DNA of 64,000 nucleotides from Planctomycetota bacterium (GTDB taxonomy: Bacteria > Planctomycetota > Uabimicrobiia > Uabimicrobiales > Uabimicrobiaceae). Both the position numbers and the translations under genes were made by a program. A model generated the notes under the pieces. It ran no database searches, had not been told where the DNA came from, and was given only the letters and a program-made list of their open reading frames with translations. The DNA is taken from positions 62,001-126,000 of the forward strand of contig JAJDCR010000069.1 in assembly GCA_029260735.1 (NCBI GenBank), given 5' to 3'. The stretch's first letter is position 1. Each line of letters starts with the position of its first letter. Below, one piece after another: positions 28,201 through 36,516 of the stretch.

Positions 28201-28451
28201 GATTGGGAAGAAACTTGATATTCAAAGGTGAAGTCACCTGTTTTGGTCGTGGTAGTGAACTCAATCCAAGTTTTTTCTTGATCAGCAATTTTACCCGAAA
28301 CAAGAACGCCTTCTCGCCATTGCCAAGATTGACTTCCTCCCGTTTTCCATAGGCTTTTTTGCAACGGGTTATGGGTAAAGTCTTCTATCGTAATTTGGGC
28401 TTGAATAGAACTTATAAACAACATGGAAAAAAAGAATAAAAATAATCGCAT
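25230..28451 (-). CDS. Secreted coiled-coil protein with C-terminal alpha/beta hydrolase (DUF900-type)
   Basis: A 1073-residue protein with signal peptide (LFLFFFSMLFISSIQAQ). Residues 20-150 look like a carbohydrate-binding-type beta sandwich (WKTGGSQSWQWREGVLVSG, GDFTFEYQVSS). A second beta domain (150-270) and TPR-like/helical segments (300-480) follow, then a long coiled coil (about 510-640). The C-terminal hydrolase is of the DUF900 kind: EALVFIHGFNVPFDYAMYSA, PIIVYSWPSQG, and the nucleophile elbow VIAHSMGN with Ser913; Asp about 949 (APDLDAG) and His near 1027 (CHSHHED) complete the triad. The substrate (ester or lipid) is unknown. It lies 109 nt downstream of the caspase-FGE gene on the same strand and may be co-transcribed. 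AGAGGGGA precedes the start. Confidence 0.85.
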   Translation of the reverse strand: MRLFLFFFSMLFISSIQAQITIEDFTHNPLQKSLWKTGGSQSWQWREGVLVSGKIADQEKTWIEFTTTTKTGDFTFEYQVSSQSYKDGLLFYIDGKRRGRFSGVMPLPYPETYKIEAGKHTFRWVYVKDPWGTEGEDCAYITKVSYPSQERPKISFTEVKYQDNESNFSYGNSDQVINTFETIRVLGEITNDSSQNLQSLKIAPQLPQDILLIVAPQPESLDIPGRSKVRFSFSFVVGNRFTEKSLQFPILIQNSSQEILHKYDFSAPFVKTDFAQRFLEKKNVFRDSQLHYISKENLDEFITRFPESDLLEIIFRFRLEYCNKFRDAVQEKNNKANSNNNRKANILRVVHEYDDFVQKYPDRMLARLAVHENFKLCRQMDDVTQYNQFIRKYPQTEHALVAKEHVKKVLFQDVISENTVSAFESFLSLYPEKSAYRERAFELAIEKAIEEEKALLDSLKTAQQIDDRIGELFQQILAVRYEYKAIDDPTERIQKCLSDTRIERIKKILFQVYQGKAARYLLIIETLDDLQELSLQTQKFLEQQQKEILQALDQHFFALNNNLQENFQFLEKQIQQMQMDLSEEFRASQEQIKISLTKIEGQVKGLEEGLKNLHSNVDASQGMLSNYLTKIDGHLEKISHTFIESTPPRKVPALLVKVAERILSPNNSLQILKEQTAPLENKKEEEALAENDLLWPEEWDEGKKTYLAQEDNTKEEKNSSAPPEKAPNTNTLNNTVNSTQLIYTGYQKLFQPIIKSSTPLHPTKPDHTEVFFVTDREQEGYNFTIERSSKKESTLGVSTISNPEIIPIIFRKDKYFYRKLLKSIDKSKSKEALVFIHGFNVPFDYAMYSAAQIKSSLQFDGPIIVYSWPSQGSVIHYMADKNTALWCGSRLQKLFIDLEEKTPVQKIHVIAHSMGNLVMTEALREVQGERIRRKLPTRKFGHIVMVAPDLDAGRFQQRLAEMIQVSAQKVTIYASSNDWALYTAKKLQKYPRVGDVDLQKGPYVIIPGIDTIDASVAESSFICHSHHEDIRVLHDIQSLLQGFKVGDRSLEEKEKTDGSKYWKIILPEAKGSF

Positions 28452-28560
28452 ACGCTATCCCCTCTAAAAAATTCATAAAATCTAGGACGTATCCTAAAGC
28501 ATACAAGATAGATTATGATATATTTTTTCCAAAACGAAAAGTTTTTTATGAAAACTTTTC

Positions 28561-30405
28561 TTACTTGATGTTTTTTACAACGCGCAGTCCTACAAATTGC
28601 GAACGATAACTTTCTCTTAAGCGATCTCGGAAAGCGCAACGACAGCCATCGGGCAGAAAATTCCAGCTTCCTCCTCGGCAAACGCGATAAGTCGCTTCTT
28701 TTGGGCCTTTTGGCTCACTAACTTCATTGGTCGGATATTCCCCAAAGTAGTCTTGGCACCACTCCCAAACATTGCCGTGCATGTCGTAAAGTCCAAAGGC
28801 ATTGGGCTTCTTTTCTCCTACTCTTTGGGTGCCATGCCAACCTCCAAAATGGGCATAATCAACGAGCATTTCTTCGTCATTTCCAAAACAAAACTTGCCT
28901 GTACTACCTGCCCGACAGGCATACTCCCATTGAGCTTCAGTAGGAAGGGTTAGTCCTGTTTTTTGGCAAAAATCTTGGGCATCTGTCCAGGAAACATTTT
29001 CTACGGGAGCCATATTGTTTTGGTAGCGCGAAGGTTGTTTTCCCATGATCTTTTCCCAAACTACTTGGGGTACTTCGTATTTAGATATAAGAAAAGGTTG
29101 CAAATTTACTTTGTGAATGGGCGATTCGTTGGCTTTCCCAATATTGCTACCGCGCATGTAAGATCCACCAGGAACGAGGATAAACTCAAGACCAGTTTGT
29201 TCATGTTTGTATTCTTTTACAGTATATTTTTGATTCTGGCAAGTGTAGGTTTCTGTTCTTAAGTAAACAAATTTACTACTGCCTTGGTTGATTGACGAAG
29301 TGGGAATATTCGGTTTTTTTTGTAGCTCGGCAATTTTTTGGCGAGCTACAAAGCACATTTTTTCATCGTCTTGGGTATAAGGATTGTCTTCTCGAAAAAC
29401 TTGGAGAAATTTTTCCCAGTATTTGACTTTTTTGATGGAAGAAACGGAGGTTTTATCGTAACGAATAACCTTTTGATAGCCGTTTTTCATTTGAGCTAGT
29501 TTTTTATACCAGCGAAGTTTATCCTCTTTTTCGTTAGCAGATAGTATTTTTGGAAGACGAAGTTGAAAGACAAAGTCACCTTTATTCAAAAGACTGCTCT
29601 TGAGTTTTCCGATTTGAGGATTCTGAGCTCCCTGCGATTGGCGAGAGATAGTTTTTTCTAAGTAGGCTCCCAGTTCACTAGCGGTTAGATAACTATCATT
29701 GTTTTGATCCCCTCTTCCTTGCAACGCCTTAATAAAGGCATCTGTAAAGAGGTTCTCCGATGATCTTCGTTCGAGTTCTTGGCCAGCAATGATGAATTGT
29801 CGGGTAGGAAGCCCTGTGCCGTAAGAAATTCTCTCCGTGATAGAGTTTTTTTCAGCGCTTGTGTCAAAAATAGATCCAGAAAAGCAACTATCAAAAATAA
29901 ATAAGGCATGGTCTGACTTAATTTGCTTGGCGTATATATCAAATAATTCCATCGCAATTGCTTTTTCAAGAAATCCTACCAAGTGGGCTTTAGGATTGGG
30001 GGCATCTATTGGAACTATGTAACCGATTCCTTGTGAGCCATCTTCGTATTCGCTTTTGTAAGTATAGCCATGTCCAGCAAAATAGATGAGAATTCGGTTG
30101 TCTGGTTGGCTGCCGAATTTTTTAATAAAAACTGCTATTTTTTGTCTGAGCTCATTAGCAGGAGCATTCATTACAGAAAATACTTGGAAACCATTTTCGA
30201 CTAAAGCTGTTTTTACTTTTTTTACTTCTTCTCCAACAGCCGGTAATTCTCCCCAACCTTTGGTATACTTGCTCATTCCAATGACTAAAGCGTAGCTCTT
30301 TTTGTAAACCAGTATTTGAATACCTTGGTCATTGTTGATTTTGATTTCGGAAGTCTGAGCTAGTGCAAAGCTACAAAAAAAAAGGAAAAACCAAGCAATT
30401 CTCAT
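28561..30405 (-). CDS. Secreted caspase-like (C14) peptidase fused to an FGE-sulfatase domain
   Basis: A 614-residue protein with a signal peptide (IAWFFLFFCSFALAQ). Residues 33-280 are a caspase/metacaspase-fold peptidase: YALVIGMSKY opens it, His112 is in LIYFAGHGYTY and Cys174 in FIFDSCFSGSIF. Inside its C-terminal part is an EF-hand-like loop, DQNNDSYLTASE (233-244), a plausible Ca2+ site. Residues about 398-614 are a formylglycine-generating/SUMF1-like C-type-lectin fold (LEFILVPGGSYMRG, APVENVSWTDAQDFC, LPTEAQWEYACRAG, GLYDMHGNVWEWCQDYFG, RVCRGGSWNF, FVGLRVVKN). In such fusions the FGE domain usually serves binding rather than sulfatase activation. The start has CAGGAG. Likely activated extracellularly, perhaps by calcium; the target is unknown. 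Confidence 0.9.
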   Translation of the reverse strand: MRIAWFFLFFCSFALAQTSEIKINNDQGIQILVYKKSYALVIGMSKYTKGWGELPAVGEEVKKVKTALVENGFQVFSVMNAPANELRQKIAVFIKKFGSQPDNRILIYFAGHGYTYKSEYEDGSQGIGYIVPIDAPNPKAHLVGFLEKAIAMELFDIYAKQIKSDHALFIFDSCFSGSIFDTSAEKNSITERISYGTGLPTRQFIIAGQELERRSSENLFTDAFIKALQGRGDQNNDSYLTASELGAYLEKTISRQSQGAQNPQIGKLKSSLLNKGDFVFQLRLPKILSANEKEDKLRWYKKLAQMKNGYQKVIRYDKTSVSSIKKVKYWEKFLQVFREDNPYTQDDEKMCFVARQKIAELQKKPNIPTSSINQGSSKFVYLRTETYTCQNQKYTVKEYKHEQTGLEFILVPGGSYMRGSNIGKANESPIHKVNLQPFLISKYEVPQVVWEKIMGKQPSRYQNNMAPVENVSWTDAQDFCQKTGLTLPTEAQWEYACRAGSTGKFCFGNDEEMLVDYAHFGGWHGTQRVGEKKPNAFGLYDMHGNVWEWCQDYFGEYPTNEVSEPKGPKEATYRVCRGGSWNFLPDGCRCAFRDRLRESYRSQFVGLRVVKNIK

Positions 30406-30898
30406 TGTTGTGCTCCTGGAAATCTAATTAAGCGCTATCTAGTTATTTTTAAGGCTACTTACACCTATAATTATAGCAAACATTTATCCTTTCGGAAATA
30501 ATTATCTTAAGAGGTAGTAGAAAATTTAAGATAACTTGGGCGTGTCACCATTTAAACTTTACTCATTCTCTAGCCCTTACAAAATCTAGGGGCGTTGCTC
30601 CTCGATTACAGAAAAAGACTATGCGCACTCGTCGCGTCTTCCTATATTTTATAAGGACTTAGATACTAAGTAAAACTTAAATAATGACACGCCCTTGTTC
30701 ATTTCTTACATATATAAAAATTAGGGAAACAAACAAAGAAAAAACAGGAAATGCACAGGGGATTTCGTTTTATCTGTTGAAAAATGGCTGCACTTGATGG
30801 ATAATAGAAAAGATTCTTGAAAAAGAAAGTTTCTGTTATATATATGCACTTAATTATAAATAACAGGATCTTACTCAATAAAAAAATAGGAAAATAGT
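30406..30898. other. Divergent intergenic region
   Basis: Spacer of 493 bp between the minus-strand caspase-FGE gene and the plus-strand kinase. Both promoters should be here. Apart from hairpin element B I see only A/T-rich DNA; tatata-like stretches near 30838-30845 could contribute to the kinase promoter, but no convincing -35/-10 pair was fixed. Confidence 0.5.
30538..30694. repeat. Long hairpin element B with conserved apical core
   Basis: A 157-bp inverted repeat in the spacer between the caspase-FGE and PEGA/FGE-kinase genes. Outer arms gggcgtgtcaccatttaaac (from 30538) and the end at 30694 pair imperfectly for about 30 bp; inner arms ccttacaaaatctagg and cctatattttataagg pair as well. 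The apex 30592-30640 matches 393-442 of element A closely, while the arms are unrelated to those of A. It is noncoding. Confidence 0.8.
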
Positions 30899-33800
30899 AT
30901 GTTAGAGCCAGAAAAACCTGAATCTCAAAATAAAAATATAGATTTAAGCAACTCGGAGAACTCAGAAATTAATAAACCTAGCGAGAATAAATCAGAAAAA
31001 CCTGAATCTCAAAACGAAAATATAGAAGATAGTATCCCTGAAAGCTCGGGGGAAAACGAAGCGAGTGAATATGATGTTCCTCTTTTAGCTGATATTTCTC
31101 ACACTACGATAGACGCTTTTCTTCGTTTAGAGTCATCAGGGGTAGAGTTGGCTTCCAACACAGAGAAAGAAGAGCCTCAATACGGATCTCAGTTAGAAGA
31201 AAAACCTAAAGGGCGCTACCATATTATCCGAGAATTAGCCCGAGGGGGGATGGGAAAAATTGTTCTCTGGCGAGACAATAATATTCATCGTTTGGTTGCC
31301 ACAAAAATGATGCTTCCAGAAGGGCAGCAATCTCCTCTTTTTTCTCAACGCTTTTTTGAAGAGGGACAAATTACAGGGCAACTTGAGCATCCGAACATTG
31401 TTCCTATTCATGAGATGGGACTAGATGAAAACGGTCACCTCTACTTCACAATGAAATATGTTGATGGAAAATCACTACAAGAGCTTTTCGAATATGTTAA
31501 TCAAGAAGAAGAGACAGAGGCTAGGTGGGATTTAAAAAAATGGTCTTTGAGTAAAAAGCTTCAGATTTTTCTTTGTATTTGCTATGCGATGAAATATGCT
31601 CACTCTAAGGGAGTTATTCATCGAGATATTAAACCCGCTAACATCATGGTCGGAAGCTTTGGAGAAGTTATGGTGATGGACTGGGGTTTAGCTAAAGTAA
31701 TTGGGCAAGGACAAGAAATATTTACAGAAAACTCTACCAGTACTTTGGAATCAAAAGGGGGCTACCAGACGATCACAGGTCGTGTTTCTGGAACTCCTCG
31801 CTACATGTCTCCTGAGCAAGCTCAAGGTAAACCTACAGAAGTCGATTATCGCTCAGATATTTACTCTTTGGGCACAATTCTTTATGAGCTGGCTACTGGT
31901 CGGCCTACGGTAGAGAAGAAAAAGAGTGTGTTAGCTGTTGTTATGAGCGTGGCAAAGGGAAGAATCAATGAAGTTCCTAAGAAAGGTGCTTTTGGGATGA
32001 TTCCCAAGGAGCTCGCTGCAATTATAAGGAAGAGTTTGACTCTTGCTAAGGCAGATCGCTATCCCTCCTTGGATGAACTGATTAATGATATTCAAAGTTT
32101 TATTGATGGCAAGGAAGTACAAGCTTTTCATTATACTGTCGCTGATAAAGCAGTTCGCCTCTATAACCAACATCGAAAAGAAGTTTGGCTGGTCGCTTCG
32201 ATTCTTTTGATTTTAATTCCTCTCTTTTTCCTTTGGAATGGTTTTGTGCAACAAGCTGATTGTGAACATCACTTAAACTCTGGAAATGATAGTTTGAAGC
32301 AGGCCAATGTTCTTTTAGGAACAATGCAAAAAGATGATACTTCTAAACTAAACTCCTATCAGTCGAAACAAAAAGCAGAGAACGACAAGAAAAAATTCGA
32401 GGAGATACGAACAAAAATTTTTGAAGCCATTCAACAGTATCAAGAGGCTTATGACGTTATTGCTAGTTATGAGTACAAAAAAATGCAGGCGTCGGCTTGG
32501 TTAAAAGTCTTTGAAGCTGCTTATTTAGTGGGCGACAAAGGTTGGCAAAATAGTGCTCATCGACAAATAGAGATGATGGTATCAGAGGAAGATTTTAAAA
32601 AAGATTACTTGAGTATTTTGCAAAGGGAGCGGACTTTTCTTTTGGATAGTAAACCTTCTGGGGCAACCGTCTATTTATTCCGCTTTGAAGAAGATGGAAA
32701 CTGGTATCGAGAAGTTCCTTTTGCTTACGATCCTGAACTAAATAAGGTAAAATCTCCGACAGGTTTTGATATTGCCAAATTAGAAGAGGTCAAAGATCCT
32801 GATTTAGCTTTAGGACAAACTCCTTTGAAGCTGAACTTACAAGAAAATAACTACGTTCTTATCTTAAAGAAAGAAGGTCTCTCCCCTTCACGTCATTTCT
32901 TAAGAGTTTGGAAAGAAACTCCCAACGAAAATAAAGTTAACGTTACTTTGCGCCAGCAAAGTGCTCCTTCCGGCTTTGTTTACATTCCGAAAACGAAATA
33001 TTTATCGGGAGGTGACGCTGTGGGAGCAAATGAAGTAAAATGGAGAGAAGCAGGTAACATTTATATGCAAGAGAAAGAAGTTACTTTTAGTGAGTATACG
33101 GCCTTTCTCGAAGACATTGTCAAAAACTCTCATCAATTTGATGTCTTTGCACAAAAACTAGCGCTCCAAGGAAAAAAAATGGGGAAAGATGATAAGCAAG
33201 TGAATCATCTCCTTAATCTTTTTCTGGATGGGCCAGATACAAAAAAACCTCTCAGTTTATTAAAAAAAGAACGACAGGACATGGTAAAAGGAAATAGCTT
33301 ACATAAAAGAAGAGCTCTTAATTTAAAAGAACTTCGAGAGCTGTTAAAGCCTCTTTTTCCGGCGACTTTCCAGTGGCCTCTTTTTGAGTATGGCTATAGT
33401 AAAGTTTTTGAATTTGATAAAGACTACCGAAAATCTTTAAATGCAGGGGAAGTGTCAAATGAATTAAGGGCTGACTTTGCAAAGAACGAGCACTCTCTCT
33501 CGGCTCATATACTTGTTCAAAAAACAACAGGAGCTTGGGGAATATTTGACAAAGAGAAAAATAGCAAATTTTTGCTCCGCCCTCATAAGGGTAAAGTTCA
33601 GGTTTATCATGAAGGGGTTTTTGCCCGTCAAAAATGGGCCGAGAAAAGTAAAGGCTGGAAGAAATGGCCCGTTTTTGGTGTTCGACGATACGCCTGTGAG
33701 ATCTATACTCTTTGGCGCTCTTCTCAGGACGACAGATTCTACCGTTTGCCTAGCGAATGGGAATGGGAACTGGCTGCTCGAGGCATTGACGGACGAGTTT

Positions 33801-34126
33801 TTCCTTGGGGACGTATTTTCTGGAAAAAAGCAGCTAAGGTTGTCGGAGGATATGCTGAAATGTCTATCACCAACGAGGAGATGACTCGATCAACTCGTGA
33901 TGTTAGTCCTTGGGGAGGAATTTATGATCTAGCAGGATCTCTGGGAGAGTGGACGAGTTCGACATATACAGAAACTCCTAACTCCGGGCTTACCTATACA
34001 ATTAAAGGAAATGTTTGGGGTCTAACTCCTGAAGGCATGAAATGTGCTTTTCGGGTGGGAGAATCGGAGCACTATTTCCATCCTACTCTTGGCTTTCGCT
34101 TAGCATTGGATGCTGAAGAAGAGTAG
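30899..34126 (+). CDS. Membrane Ser/Thr protein kinase with PEGA and FGE-sulfatase domains
   Basis: A 1075-residue kinase. The first 100 residues are acidic and low-complexity, with a duplicated EKPESQN-NI unit (DNA direct repeat 30911-30942 and 30995-31026). The kinase domain spans about 106-405: P-loop ARGGMGKIV, Lys136 (VATKMM), HRD at 241-243 (VIHRDIKPANIM), and DWG at 261-263 in place of DFG. A membrane helix lies at 429-450. A helical segment follows, then a PEGA-like domain near 585-680 (LLDSKPSGATVYLF, LGQTPLKLNLQENNYVLIL). The C-terminus is an FGE/SUMF1-type domain (PSGFVYIPKTKYLSGG, EKEVTFSEY, RLPSEWEWELAARG, GGIYDLAGSLGEWTSS, LGFRLALD). Extracytoplasmic PEGA and FGE parts probably bind a surface ligand. 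The DWG variant is seen in other kinases that remain active. The ribosome site is AGGAAA. Confidence 0.9.
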   Translation: MLEPEKPESQNKNIDLSNSENSEINKPSENKSEKPESQNENIEDSIPESSGENEASEYDVPLLADISHTTIDAFLRLESSGVELASNTEKEEPQYGSQLEEKPKGRYHIIRELARGGMGKIVLWRDNNIHRLVATKMMLPEGQQSPLFSQRFFEEGQITGQLEHPNIVPIHEMGLDENGHLYFTMKYVDGKSLQELFEYVNQEEETEARWDLKKWSLSKKLQIFLCICYAMKYAHSKGVIHRDIKPANIMVGSFGEVMVMDWGLAKVIGQGQEIFTENSTSTLESKGGYQTITGRVSGTPRYMSPEQAQGKPTEVDYRSDIYSLGTILYELATGRPTVEKKKSVLAVVMSVAKGRINEVPKKGAFGMIPKELAAIIRKSLTLAKADRYPSLDELINDIQSFIDGKEVQAFHYTVADKAVRLYNQHRKEVWLVASILLILIPLFFLWNGFVQQADCEHHLNSGNDSLKQANVLLGTMQKDDTSKLNSYQSKQKAENDKKKFEEIRTKIFEAIQQYQEAYDVIASYEYKKMQASAWLKVFEAAYLVGDKGWQNSAHRQIEMMVSEEDFKKDYLSILQRERTFLLDSKPSGATVYLFRFEEDGNWYREVPFAYDPELNKVKSPTGFDIAKLEEVKDPDLALGQTPLKLNLQENNYVLILKKEGLSPSRHFLRVWKETPNENKVNVTLRQQSAPSGFVYIPKTKYLSGGDAVGANEVKWREAGNIYMQEKEVTFSEYTAFLEDIVKNSHQFDVFAQKLALQGKKMGKDDKQVNHLLNLFLDGPDTKKPLSLLKKERQDMVKGNSLHKRRALNLKELRELLKPLFPATFQWPLFEYGYSKVFEFDKDYRKSLNAGEVSNELRADFAKNEHSLSAHILVQKTTGAWGIFDKEKNSKFLLRPHKGKVQVYHEGVFARQKWAEKSKGWKKWPVFGVRRYACEIYTLWRSSQDDRFYRLPSEWEWELAARGIDGRVFPWGRIFWKKAAKVVGGYAEMSITNEEMTRSTRDVSPWGGIYDLAGSLGEWTSSTYTETPNSGLTYTIKGNVWGLTPEGMKCAFRVGESEHYFHPTLGFRLALDAEEE

Positions 34127-34154
34127 TTAAAGACAACTCTCTGAAAAAGAACTA

Positions 34155-34194
34155 TGAGTCTGGGAGACAAATGAAAGTTTGCCTTCCAGACTCA
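34155..34194 (+). terminator. Stem-loop after the PEGA/FGE kinase gene
   Basis: A 17-bp imperfect stem (tgagtctgg...ccagactca) with a 6-nt loop, 28 nt after the kinase stop. No T-run follows, so its role as terminator is unproven. Confidence 0.5.
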
Positions 34195-34385
34195 CATCCC
34201 GTAATCCTACCGCAAAAAAGAGTTATGAAGCTCTCTCACCCACTAGCGTCAACTAAAGCTGCAAATTATTTTCCTGCTTACTGGATAAAACATACATATT
34301 AAAATGTGCCTACCGCAGAGCGGTTACATAATAAAGCCTGGGGTTTCAACCCACGGCTACTACCATTCCCTACAACACACAAATA

Positions 34386-36305
34386 TTACTTTTTTTGATC
34401 CGTTGTTTTCTTCGGCGAAGACTTCTCATCAGCAAGAAAAGGAAGTTCTTTGACAAATTGCTCGGCATAGATTTTAGTATAGTTTGGGCCAAGTAAAGCC
34501 GTGAGTTCTCTTTTAAATTCACGAAAAGCAAGCTTTTGAATTTGGACTATGCTGTGGGGTGGTTTTCCCATTTGAGTAGCTTGGTACTTTTTGTATTGCT
34601 CATAGAGCACTGCTGTACTATTGGAAAGATAAGTACGCCACATAAGTAAATCCGTTGGGCTAATCTGCGGAAAAAAAACTTGAGGGAGATGGGTTCTGTA
34701 TATGCGAACAAAATTATAAACAATGCGGCCACTTTGAGGGGGACTCGGATTAGATTTCTGGAGAATTCTAGCTTCCAGATATTGAATTAATTTTTTCTTA
34801 GAGTATTCAGGGAACTTAAGTTGAAGAGTCTTATAATACTCTTCTGCCAGAGGTATTTTTCCATAAAGATAGCTTGTCCAAATCACTTGATGAAGAAAAG
34901 CTTCATAGAGTTCTTTTTGTACTTTCTTTGAACTCTTTTCGAGCAATTTTTCTATATAGGATACTCGATCAAAGTTAGGGAGAAAAGATAGCTGTTGTCG
35001 CTCTGGTATTAAATTACCGTATTGGAAAAACTGCATTAGAGAAGCTACCTGTAATATCTCTATATCTTCTTTTAATTTTAAGGAAGACTCTTTTGAAACG
35101 TACCTTCCTTGGTCTGACCAGTAAAGAGAATGGGAGGCTGCCAGCCGCCAGTCGACAGGATAATATTGTTTTTCTAATTTTTTCATCCCAAAAGGAGTTA
35201 ATCGGAAGAGAAGCCAGAGACGTTCTCTCTTCAAGTATCGCCGAAGATTGGTTTTTCCTTGTTGAAGAGCGATTCCCCAGGAAAAAGAAAATGTTTTTTG
35301 TTTCTTTATGTACTCTACTAGGTTACTTTCTGAAAAATTTAAAATTTGCTTGAGGTGAATATAGCGCAAAAAATTTCTCAGTTCCAAAGCGGGGTGACTT
35401 ATTCTAAAAGAAGAGAACGATCTTAAGGACAACTCTCTTTGCTCTAAAAGCCAGTCTGACAGAGAAATACCTTGGGCTTGAGTAAACTGATCAAATGCTT
35501 GAATGGCTTTGTCTTTCCAGAGATTTTCTTTACTGACAGGGCTTTGAGAAAGGTCATCTAAGGTATCCATACCATCTAAAATTTGATTCATTTGGCGGAA
35601 AAGTTCATTCTGATAAAACAAAAAGAAAGAATCCTCTGAGGGAGTAGCTATCTGTCTAAGATAACGAGAAGCAATTTGTTGGTAGATCAGAGCATTTTGG
35701 GGATGCAGTTCTAAAGCATGGTCGCGAAGTATACGGATACTGTTCCAAATCCAGTCCCAGCGAGTTTTAGAATGATTTGTTGATGAAGTTTTTTCGTAGG
35801 CCATTTCCCATGAACTATTTACCCAAAACAATACAGCTTCAGTTGTTCGTTTTTGCTTTTGGTAAATGCGATCAATTTGCTGGAGATCTTGAACCATTTC
35901 TTCTATTTTTCTGACATCTTCATGATAGTATAAAGATTCTGTGAACAAACGAACTGCTTTTTTCCAGTCGGTAGTTTGGGCATAAGCCTTTCCTGCTTTG
36001 CGAATATTCTGAATGTATCCCTTTTTATTGAAAGAAGAACGATCTTGCTGGGCTAATCGTTCGTATTCCTCTGCCGCCTCTTTGAACTGTCCCTTGGCCA
36101 AAGCAGCCAAAGCTTTCTCTTCTTTAGTATTCTCTTCTTTAGTATTCTCTTCTTTAGCATTCTCTTTTTTAGTATTCTGAGAAAGAGCTTTCTCCAGAAA
36201 ATCTTGGGGAGATAAATTGTCTTGCCCCCAAAGGAAAATGGAACAAAGCAAATAAAAAGCTAACAAATATCTGGAAAAATTTTGAGGTATGTGATATCTA
36301 TTCAT
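34386..36305 (-). CDS. Secreted TPR/helical repeat protein, function unknown
   Basis: A 639-residue protein with a hydrophobic signal segment at about 13-27 (YLLAFYLLCSIFLWGQ). Next comes a short acidic repeat region (KEENTKEENTKEEK, near 46-63) encoded by four 15-bp DNA units at 36116-36179. Residues 65-190 look like TPRs (ALAALAKGQFKEAAEEYERL, WKKAVRLFTESLYYH). The remainder is helical, with no motif I recognise. It ends with a lysine/serine-rich tail. It is divergent from the PQQ kinase across a 211-bp spacer, so the two might share control. No clear ribosome site precedes the ATG at 36305. Confidence 0.75.
   Translation of the reverse strand: MNRYHIPQNFSRYLLAFYLLCSIFLWGQDNLSPQDFLEKALSQNTKKENAKEENTKEENTKEEKALAALAKGQFKEAAEEYERLAQQDRSSFNKKGYIQNIRKAGKAYAQTTDWKKAVRLFTESLYYHEDVRKIEEMVQDLQQIDRIYQKQKRTTEAVLFWVNSSWEMAYEKTSSTNHSKTRWDWIWNSIRILRDHALELHPQNALIYQQIASRYLRQIATPSEDSFFLFYQNELFRQMNQILDGMDTLDDLSQSPVSKENLWKDKAIQAFDQFTQAQGISLSDWLLEQRELSLRSFSSFRISHPALELRNFLRYIHLKQILNFSESNLVEYIKKQKTFSFSWGIALQQGKTNLRRYLKRERLWLLFRLTPFGMKKLEKQYYPVDWRLAASHSLYWSDQGRYVSKESSLKLKEDIEILQVASLMQFFQYGNLIPERQQLSFLPNFDRVSYIEKLLEKSSKKVQKELYEAFLHQVIWTSYLYGKIPLAEEYYKTLQLKFPEYSKKKLIQYLEARILQKSNPSPPQSGRIVYNFVRIYRTHLPQVFFPQISPTDLLMWRTYLSNSTAVLYEQYKKYQATQMGKPPHSIVQIQKLAFREFKRELTALLGPNYTKIYAEQFVKELPFLADEKSSPKKTTDQKK
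36116..36179. repeat. 15-bp in-frame tandem repeat, about four units
   Basis: Units of tctcttctttagtat with a few substitutions inside the secreted TPR gene, encoding repeated E-E-N-T/A-K. Repeat number could vary by slippage without breaking the frame. Confidence 0.8.
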
Positions 36306-36461
36306 AAGTTGTACTCATTTCACAAGAATTTCGCAAATGCTTTATGTGTTGGAGTATCTTTTATATCCATTTTTTGTAGGAAATCAAGGTTTAAACACGG
36401 ATTTCTAAGAAAATGGAGAAGGTTTTGTCAGAAAGAAAAACAAAGAACAAATAAGAAAGTG

Positions 36462-36493
36462 GGTTATCAAAAATTTTTGATTTTTTGATAACC
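36462..36493. promoter_or_regulatory. Hairpin in the leader of the PQQ kinase gene
   Basis: ggttatcaaaaa faces ttttttgataacc across a short A/T loop, ending 24 nt before the kinase ATG. It could be a leader stem-loop affecting translation, or a terminator-like element on either strand; it may also just be a palindromic operator. Confidence 0.5.
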
Positions 36494-36516
36494 TAGCAAA
36501 AAGGAACAGAGTACCA

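Noticed and set aside
33477..33884. Open frame of 135 codons inside the PEGA/FGE kinase gene
   Set aside because: Out-of-frame shadow of a clearly coding region with recognisable FGE domain.
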